A stretch of DNA of 64,000 nucleotides from an uncultured bacterium. GTDB lineage: Bacteria; Verrucomicrobiota; Lentisphaeria; Victivallales; UBA1829. The stretch spans positions 72,837-136,836 of the forward strand of contig URKJ01000006.1 of the NCBI GenBank assembly GCA_900548385.1, written 5' to 3'. The position numbers were made by a program, and so were the translations under genes. The notes below the pieces were generated by a model. That model saw nothing but the letters and a program-made list of their open reading frames with translations. It had not been told where the DNA came from and made no database searches. Of the stretch, positions 58,778-64,000 are shown one piece after another (within the stretch, counting starts at the first letter, position 1; every line of letters begins with the position of its first letter).

Positions 58778-60109
58778 ATGAAAAAATTCGTTTCCTTTCA
58801 TCTGATCCTCTTTCTTGCAGTGACGCTTCTGTTCACCGGCTGCGAACGGAAAAAAGAGGACAACCGCGCGATCCTGCGCATCAACTCCACCCCCGAAGGA
58901 GCCGCCGTCACCCTGCTGAATCAGGAGCAGGGCAAAACTCCGTACGGATGCAGAATCCGGGCTGGAAATTATCTCGTCAAACTAACCCGCCCCGGCTATT
59001 ACCCGGTCTGGAAAACCGTTTCGCTGAAACCGGGCGAAAAAGCGGAACTCAACGCAACTCTTGAACCGGAAACGGCTTCCGTTCTCTTTGAGACACAGCC
59101 TTCCGGCGCAGCGATCCATTTCAACAACAAACTCCTTGGCGAAACGCCGTTTACGCTCAAAAATCTCCCGCACGGCAAATATTCCGCTCTTGTAAAACTG
59201 GCGGGCTACTCTCCGCAGACCGTTACCTGGGAGGTCTCCGATCCGCGTCCGCGCATGATCAAAACGGAACTGGTCTCCAACGTCGGCTCCATCTCGGTGG
59301 AATCGACGCCATCCGCCGCTTCCGTCTTCCTGAACGGCGCTCCCTCCGGAACGACGCCGTATAAAACTCGTCTGGAACAGGGGAAATACACCGTGAAGAT
59401 CACGAAAGCGGGTTACACGGTCTATGAACAGGCGGTGCTTGTGTCGCGGGAGCAGGTCTCCTATGTGAAAGCCGCTCTGGAACCGCTTCCGGGCACACTG
59501 ATCATCCGGACCGTTCCCGCCAATGCGCAAATCCGGATCAATGACCGGGACTACGGAACCGCCCCGGTCAACGCGGCGAACCTGCCTCGCGGCGAATACA
59601 GGATTACCGCAGCAGCCCCCGGTTACGATCCGGCGGAAACGACCGTCAATCTGCCCGCAGGAAAAACAGTTGAACGCGTTCTGTCCCTGACCTCCAACAC
59701 AGGCGGCATCGACTTTGTCACCTATCCGCCGGGAATCACGGTGTATCTCGACGGCCGTGAACTCGGCTCAACGCTGGTGGACAAGTCGAACCCGGATATT
59801 TCCGAAGTGTTTTCCGTCCGCGATCTGAAGCCGGGCAAGCACACGCTGATACTCGCCCATAAGCAGGCGCGGCCGAACCGGAAACGGATCACCGTCACCG
59901 TGGAGAAAGGCAAAATCGAACGTCTGAACACACTCCAGATGTGGATCGCCAACTGCACACTGAAACTGAAAACCGGTTCCGTCATGCACGGTCGTTTCGT
60001 CGCGGAACAGGGCAAGGACAAAGTTCTGTTCGAGCCGGAACCGGGAATCACCTATACCTATAAACGTTCGGAAATCGAATCCATAACCCCGTTGAAAAGA
60101 GAGGAATGA
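58778..60109 (+). CDS. PEGA-repeat lipoprotein
   Basis: This 443-residue protein has a lipobox (LLFTGC, Cys22). Five or so PEGA repeats follow. Each is about 70 residues and contains a pattern of the type 'P-x-G-A-x-V...G-x-x-P...L-x-x-G-x-Y-x-V': STPEGAAVTLLNQEQG, TQPSGAAIHFNNKLLGETP, STPSAASVFLNGAPSGTTP, TVPANAQIRINDRDYGTAP and a more diverged one. PEGA domains are extracytoplasmic modules found on S-layer and kinase-linked proteins. It follows the FHA gene by 6 nt and may be the surface-side partner of that protein. Confidence 0.88.
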   Translation: MKKFVSFHLILFLAVTLLFTGCERKKEDNRAILRINSTPEGAAVTLLNQEQGKTPYGCRIRAGNYLVKLTRPGYYPVWKTVSLKPGEKAELNATLEPETASVLFETQPSGAAIHFNNKLLGETPFTLKNLPHGKYSALVKLAGYSPQTVTWEVSDPRPRMIKTELVSNVGSISVESTPSAASVFLNGAPSGTTPYKTRLEQGKYTVKITKAGYTVYEQAVLVSREQVSYVKAALEPLPGTLIIRTVPANAQIRINDRDYGTAPVNAANLPRGEYRITAAAPGYDPAETTVNLPAGKTVERVLSLTSNTGGIDFVTYPPGITVYLDGRELGSTLVDKSNPDISEVFSVRDLKPGKHTLILAHKQARPNRKRITVTVEKGKIERLNTLQMWIANCTLKLKTGSVMHGRFVAEQGKDKVLFEPEPGITYTYKRSEIESITPLKREE

Positions 60110-60111
60110 CA

Positions 60112-60678
60112 ATGTTCGACCTGTTCAATCCCCGCCTGATGTACCTGATCCTGCTTCCGCTGTGCGCCGCCCTGTGCATCGCGGGCGGAATACTGCTGCT
60201 CAGAGTCAACCGGGACAATCTCACCAGGGCGGAACGGCTTCCGCGTGCGGTCCTGCCCGGTGCGGTTCTCGGCCTCATCGACCTGCTCTGGTGCATACCG
60301 AACGCCATGCCGATCCTGCCGGAATCCCTGCACAAATATCTGCTTCCGCTTGCATTGCTGCTGACCGTTCTCGCCTACTGTGCGCTGGACCATCTGCTTT
60401 CGCGCGCCATCGGCGGATTCATGATCCTGACCGCGCATTTCTATCTGAAAGAATCGTTTGCCGCTCCGACGGCCGGAGCCGCCGTATTCGTAACACTCTG
60501 TCTGATCTTCGGAACCGTAGGGATCTTCATCTCCGGGAAGCCGCACCTGACGCGTGACATCATCCGCCTCTCCGTCTCCCGTTACCGTGCCGCCATGCCG
60601 GTATTCCTGTTTCTTTTCGCCGCAATATCGCTGATGACCTTTGTCCTGAATCTCACCGCCGGAGGAAAAGCCGCATGA
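60112..60678 (+). CDS. Integral membrane protein of unknown function
   Basis: This 188-residue protein starts most plausibly at ATG 60112 (GAGAGG 8 nt upstream); an ATG two codons earlier lies too close to that site. It has about six hydrophobic segments (LMYLILLPLCAALCIAGGILLL, AVLPGAVLGLIDLLWCI, LLPLALLLTVLAYCALDHLL and others in parts) and no recognised domain. The last segment is followed by GGKAA at the very end. Its stop overlaps the rsmG start. No family is recognised. Confidence 0.7.
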   Translation: MFDLFNPRLMYLILLPLCAALCIAGGILLLRVNRDNLTRAERLPRAVLPGAVLGLIDLLWCIPNAMPILPESLHKYLLPLALLLTVLAYCALDHLLSRAIGGFMILTAHFYLKESFAAPTAGAAVFVTLCLIFGTVGIFISGKPHLTRDIIRLSVSRYRAAMPVFLFLFAAISLMTFVLNLTAGGKAA

Positions 60679-61334
60679 TCACAGCCCCCTCGCCCGAATG
60701 TCTGGAATTTCTGAAACGTCATGTCGCGGAGGAACGGTTCGGCGCCTTTCTCCAGGCATGTTCGACCTTTCAGGAAATCCTTTATGAGACCAACAAAACG
60801 ATGAACCTGACCCGGATTCCGCCGGAAGAGTTCTGGAGCAAACATATCGCGGATTCCGTTTCGATCGCACCGTACCTGAACGGCAAATTCAACCTCTGCG
60901 ATGTCGGCTGCGGAGCCGGATTCCCGTCTCTTCCGCTCGCGGCGGCATTTCCGGAACTTCAAGTGACCGCCGTCGACTCGACCCGCAAGAAGATTGATTT
61001 CGTCAACCGCGCCGCCGAAGCCATGGAACTGGAGAATCTGGAGGCGCTCCATGCCCGCGCCAACGAACTGTCTGCCGCCGAAGATTATCACCATCATTTC
61101 GATATTGTCACCGCCCGTGCCGTTGCCGATTCCATGAAGCTCGTCCGGGAAGTTTCCGGACTTCTCCGCAAAGACGCGTTTCTGCACGTCTACCGCACAC
61201 CCGATCAGCGCGACCGGGAAAAACCGGAGCTCCAGAAGCTCGCTCTCCGTTTCCGCTGTACCGACACGTTCGAACTGCCGGACAACGCGGGAACACGTCT
61301 GTTCATGATCCTGCCGGGAGTCCGTAAAAAATGA
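60675..61334 (+). CDS. rsmG: 16S rRNA (guanine-527-N7)-methyltransferase RsmG
   Basis: This 219-residue protein has an N-terminal helix with NKTMNLTRIPPEEFWSKHIADS, the family landmark. The SAM-binding loop CDVGCGAGFPSLPLA (about 76) is followed by VTAVDSTRKKIDFV and DIVTARAVADS. RsmG methylates the N7 of G527 in the 530 loop of 16S rRNA. It lies in the middle of the operon by 4-nt overlaps on both sides; its presence here has no obvious link to secretion, but compact operons of this kind are common. Confidence 0.95.
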   Translation: MITAPSPECLEFLKRHVAEERFGAFLQACSTFQEILYETNKTMNLTRIPPEEFWSKHIADSVSIAPYLNGKFNLCDVGCGAGFPSLPLAAAFPELQVTAVDSTRKKIDFVNRAAEAMELENLEALHARANELSAAEDYHHHFDIVTARAVADSMKLVREVSGLLRKDAFLHVYRTPDQRDREKPELQKLALRFRCTDTFELPDNAGTRLFMILPGVRKK

Positions 61335-62104
61335 TCCGCAAAACGATTCTGAGTCTGTCTCTCCTTCTCTGCACGCTCACGCTTCCCGCCGCGCAGGAGA
61401 TCATTATTGCAACTCAGAATTATGCTCCGTATGTCTGTTGGCCGAGTTCCCGGAACTATCCGGGATTCCTGCCGGAATTATTGAAAAAGATCTATCCGAA
61501 ACCGCAATACAATCTGAAAATCATATCGCAGGGCTGGCAATGGTCCCGCTCGAATCTGCAGCGGCAGCGCGTTCATGCAATCATCGGCATGACAAAAGCG
61601 GACGACCCGCATCTGATCTATCCCCGGACTCCGGCATTTTCGACCCGGTACGCCCTGTACCTCCCTGTCGATTCCGGCTTCCGGTACACCAGGGCAAACG
61701 ATCTGCGGCTGCTCATGAAAAAAGGATTTCTCCGCGACGACTCCGTTACAGACGATCTGGACCGCTTCACGCAGGAGCACGGGAAAGACGGAACCATTGT
61801 ATTTTACAACAATCCGAACGATGCCGCCCGGATGGTGCAGGACATGCTGGACGGAAAAATCGACGCATTCATCACGACAACCGCATCCGCGGAATGGGCA
61901 TTCTCCCGTCGGCGCGATTTTCCCGAAACGCAGATCGTGCGCCACTGCACATTCGGTGAACCGCAGACTTATTACATCGGTTTTTCCAACGCCCGGAAAG
62001 AATCCCGCGCACTCGCGAAACGGTTCGACGACGAGATGAAAAAACTGGTCAAAACACGCTTTTACTTTGAACTCCGGAAAAAATACGGTCTGCCTCTTCC
62101 ATGA
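61331..62104 (+). CDS. Family 3 extracellular solute-binding protein (amino-acid-type)
   Basis: This 257-residue protein has a signal peptide (LSLSLLLCTLTLPAA) and then the SBP family 3 fold: IIIATQNYAPYVCWPSSRNYPGFLPELLKKIYP in parts, QGWQWSRSNLQRQRVHAIIGMTK, and IDAFITTTASAEWAF (the lobe II motif). It should be a soluble periplasmic protein. There is no permease or ATPase gene nearby, so it may sense or carry a small ligand with another partner. It overlaps rsmG and the DUF4105 gene by 4 nt each. Confidence 0.85.
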   Translation: MIRKTILSLSLLLCTLTLPAAQEIIIATQNYAPYVCWPSSRNYPGFLPELLKKIYPKPQYNLKIISQGWQWSRSNLQRQRVHAIIGMTKADDPHLIYPRTPAFSTRYALYLPVDSGFRYTRANDLRLLMKKGFLRDDSVTDDLDRFTQEHGKDGTIVFYNNPNDAARMVQDMLDGKIDAFITTTASAEWAFSRRRDFPETQIVRHCTFGEPQTYYIGFSNARKESRALAKRFDDEMKKLVKTRFYFELRKKYGLPLP

Positions 62105-63186
62105 CAGTTCCCGCCATACTTCTTTTCCGGATCAACCGTTTTTTCAAACGGCACCGCCGGCTCTGCAAAACAGCCGCCGCAGCCTTTTACACGGTCTATC
62201 TCCTGCTCGGTCTCTGGTGTGCGGGCATTCTGGTATACGGAACCCGCAACCTGCCGGTGGGTGCCAGCAAGCTCCTCGCCCTGCTCCTTGCCTCCGCCGT
62301 GATTCTGACGGTCATTTTCCGGCGCAGATGCCGTTCCGCTCTGCCGTTGATGTGCTTGTTGCTGCTGCTGATTTTTCTTCCATGGAGTTTGCGCAGGCCG
62401 TCCAACGACCGGGACTGGCAGCTTCCGTTCAGCCGGAACCCGCGCATCACGATCCGGGGCGACAAAATCACCGTTTTCAATGTCCGCGATTTCCGCTACC
62501 GGACGACTCAGGATTTTGACGTCCGGTACGATACGCGCACCTATTCGCTTTCCAATCTGCGCGGACTCGACTTCGCGCTGTCGCACTGGGACGGCATTCA
62601 GATCATCGGGCACACGATGTTCTCCTACGATTTCGGTCCGGACGGACATCTTGCGCTGTCCGTGGAAACGCGGCTTGCCAAAAACGTGGAACAGGGAACG
62701 TTTCAGGGACTCTTCAAACAGTACGAGGTCCTGTGGATCCTTGCGGACGAGCGCGACCTCTTCGGTCTCCGCACCAATTACCGGAAAGAGGAACTCTACG
62801 TTTACCCGCTGAACATCGGCAAGGAACATCTGCGGAGTCTGTTCCTTGCAACAGCCGACCGCATCAATCAGCTTGCCGACTCCCCGAAATTCTACAACAC
62901 TCTGACGGAAAACTGCACGACCAGTCTGATCACGCTGGTCCAGGTCATCGCGCCGAATGCCGAAAATATCCTCCTGAACGGGAATCTGGACCGGAAAGCA
63001 TTTCAGAACGGACTTTTCCGGGTCCCGGATACGGTATCGTTCGCGGACTATCAGGACCGCTGCCACATCAACCGTTATGTGCAGGAACTGACCGACCTCT
63101 CCGATTATTCCAGAGTGTTCCGGGCGGGACGCGACCGGACAGACGCAGCGGATCAATATTCAAAATCGAACACGATCGGAAGATGA
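62101..63186 (+). CDS. DUF4105 membrane protein
   Basis: This 361-residue protein has three hydrophobic segments in the first ~100 residues (FYTVYLLLGLWCAGILVYG, LLALLLASAVILTVIF, LMCLLLLLIFLPWSL). The extracytoplasmic DUF4105 domain follows, with VRDFRYRTTQDFDVRYDTRTYSL and the conserved Cys motif NTLTENCTTSLITLV (about 275-290). That Cys resembles the catalytic Cys of papain-like or LnB-type folds. It is the last gene of the operon, and its 3' end overlaps the convergent EEP gene by 34 bp. No biochemical role is known. Confidence 0.85.
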   Translation: MTVPAILLFRINRFFKRHRRLCKTAAAAFYTVYLLLGLWCAGILVYGTRNLPVGASKLLALLLASAVILTVIFRRRCRSALPLMCLLLLLIFLPWSLRRPSNDRDWQLPFSRNPRITIRGDKITVFNVRDFRYRTTQDFDVRYDTRTYSLSNLRGLDFALSHWDGIQIIGHTMFSYDFGPDGHLALSVETRLAKNVEQGTFQGLFKQYEVLWILADERDLFGLRTNYRKEELYVYPLNIGKEHLRSLFLATADRINQLADSPKFYNTLTENCTTSLITLVQVIAPNAENILLNGNLDRKAFQNGLFRVPDTVSFADYQDRCHINRYVQELTDLSDYSRVFRAGRDRTDAADQYSKSNTIGR

Positions 63187-63884
63187 TCCGAAAACTCAAT
63201 TTGCGGAACCGTAAACCGGAGTGACCGGATCGCTCTGGAACAGAGCACGAAGTCGAGTCTCAATTTCGGATTGCCCGACGGATAAGTCGGAAGCGCCTCC
63301 CGGTTCGGATCATACAAATCCAGCATCGTCATCAGCCGCTCCACCTCTCCTGCGCCGTCAAACGCATTGAAATCTCCGGCAATCACAACCGGTTCGGGGT
63401 TGATCGCGGCAATTTTCATCAGATAATCCAGCTGCGCCTGACGGGTCTTGTGCCCAAGCGCAAGATGAACGAGAAAAAAGCGGATCCCCGCAATGTGCAG
63501 TTCCAGAATCAGCTTTTTGAATCCGACGGGAAAGTAATAAACATTCTCCTGCGCGGCATCAAGACGGGTGAAAAACGCATTCGCCTGTTTGCGGAGAATC
63601 GGAATATGCCGCCCGATGGAATTCCGCCCGTATTTCACTCCGCAAAGGGAATAGTGCTTCAGCCGTTCCGCCACCAGCGACGCCTGATCAATAAAGCCGG
63701 TGCGGAATGAACCGGTGTCGATCTCGACCAGACCGACGACGTCCGCATCGCTGCCGTCGATGAAGTCAATGATCCGGTCCAGATAAGCCTCGCGGGTACG
63801 CAGATAGCGGTGCGCGGAAAAGACCGTCCCGATCCCGCCCGCGGTTCCGGTTCCGTATGCGATATTGTAAATCAGAAGCCTCAT
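63153..63884 (-). CDS. Endonuclease/exonuclease/phosphatase family protein
   Basis: This 243-residue protein starts at ATG 63884, after GGAGAGAGA; longer frames start in the adapter region or lack a ribosome site. It has the family landmarks MRLLIYNIAYGTG, DVVGLVEIDTGS (metal-binding Glu), FFLVHLALGH, VVIAGDFNAFDG, RLDFVLCS and the C-terminal SDHLPIVFDFE (catalytic His). The fold is the DNase I-like one and members cleave phosphodiester bonds in nucleic acids, inositol phosphates or lipids. No signal peptide. The gene is convergent with the preceding operon and is the last full gene before the artefactual end. Confidence 0.92.
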   Translation of the reverse strand: MRLLIYNIAYGTGTAGGIGTVFSAHRYLRTREAYLDRIIDFIDGSDADVVGLVEIDTGSFRTGFIDQASLVAERLKHYSLCGVKYGRNSIGRHIPILRKQANAFFTRLDAAQENVYYFPVGFKKLILELHIAGIRFFLVHLALGHKTRQAQLDYLMKIAAINPEPVVIAGDFNAFDGAGEVERLMTMLDLYDPNREALPTYPSGNPKLRLDFVLCSRAIRSLRFTVPQIEFSDHLPIVFDFEY

Positions 63885-63952
63885 TCTCTCTCCTGCATTT
63901 CCCGTTCCGGTTATCATACAGCGGAAATGCTGTGATTTCAAGCGGAATAAAC

Positions 63953-64000
63953 CTGTCTCTTATACACATCTCCGAGCCCACGAGACGGAGCTACATCTCG
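63953..64000 (+). other. Nextera sequencing adapter left on the contig end (not genomic)
   Basis: 63953-63971 is CTGTCTCTTATACACATCT, the 19-bp Tn5 mosaic end used in Nextera libraries. It is followed by CCGAGCCCACGAGAC (63972-63986), the read-2 side of the adapter. Then comes an 8-base index (GGAGCTAC, 63987-63994) and the start of the P7 sequence (ATCTCG, 63995-64000). The true genome ends at about 63952. Confidence 0.97.

Noticed and set aside
63766..63981. A minus-strand frame whose start reads MGSEMCIRDR
   Set aside because: Its start lies in the adapter sequence and the peptide is a known product of adapter contamination. The rest is out of frame with the real EEP gene.
1..64000. CRISPR array, rRNA or tRNA genes
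   Set aside because: No regularly spaced short repeats, no rRNA segments and no cloverleaf-forming sequence with the usual TTCRANY arm were noticed in the intergenic regions.

Overview
The window is one end of an assembled bacterial contig of about 64 kb. It reads as a Lentisphaerae genome, most likely a Victivallis-like member of the Victivallaceae. The reasons are a moderately high GC content, two solitary pseudopilin-like proteins with the H-X9-DG type C-terminal motif, a secreted carbohydrate-active repertoire controlled by many AraC regulators, ThuA and Gfo/Idh/MocA genes, a eukaryote-type bifunctional glycogen debranching enzyme, and a protein with tandem 'TTxGKxYxxYxV' repeats seen in PVC-group bacteria. 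This is a composition-based inference; no rRNA gene is present. The last 48 bases are Nextera adapter and not genome.

Layout. 1-1.7 kb: 3' end of groEL and a DUF362/ferredoxin gene interrupted by an in-frame TGA. 1.7-9.4 kb: AraC regulator, clan-D alpha-galactosidase-like enzyme, a pseudopilin followed by a very large secreted clan-A glycosidase, and a lipoprotein. 9.4-15 kb: glycogen debranching enzyme and aldehyde dehydrogenase. 15.1-19.7 kb: MoxR, DUF58 and transglutaminase operon behind a strong sigma-70 promoter. 19.6-21.3 kb: lactate permease. 21.5-25.8 kb: three-gene flavin and iron-sulfur complex resembling the Sporomusa-type (Stn) electron-bifurcating transhydrogenase. 25.9-32 kb: ThuA and Gfo/Idh/MocA pair, then a divergent AraC, solute-binding protein and permease set with no ATPase. 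32-41.4 kb: ECF sigma factor with a small partner, NhaC antiporter, membrane protein, agmatine-to-putrescine pair (aguB, aguA), ispH, an O-antigen-ligase-like protein and another AraC.

41.5-48.1 kb is the accessory part: a beta-propeller glycosidase-like gene, three phage-structural-like genes, a DUF4160/DUF2442 pair, a higBA toxin-antitoxin pair and a TM2-domain gene. A 99-bp duplication carrying a terminator and an antitoxin tail links the two toxin-antitoxin modules. 48.1-52.5 kb: AraC, Gfo/Idh/MocA, then a GntR winged-helix protein fused to a type-2 periplasmic-binding-protein fold, translationally coupled to a second pseudopilin.

52.6-63.2 kb is one long operon-like run with mostly overlapping genes: Tad/Flp-type secretion core (cpaB, FHA-cpaF, tadB, tadC), DUF192, FHA and PEGA proteins, rsmG, a family-3 solute-binding protein and a DUF4105 membrane protein. 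It ends against a convergent endonuclease/exonuclease/phosphatase gene.

The points most worth a second look are the GntR-binding-protein fusion with its paired operator candidates, the Stn-like redox cluster, the in-frame TGA, and the toxin-antitoxin island with operators embedded in promoters. No rRNA, tRNA, CRISPR array, transposase or integrase was recognised.
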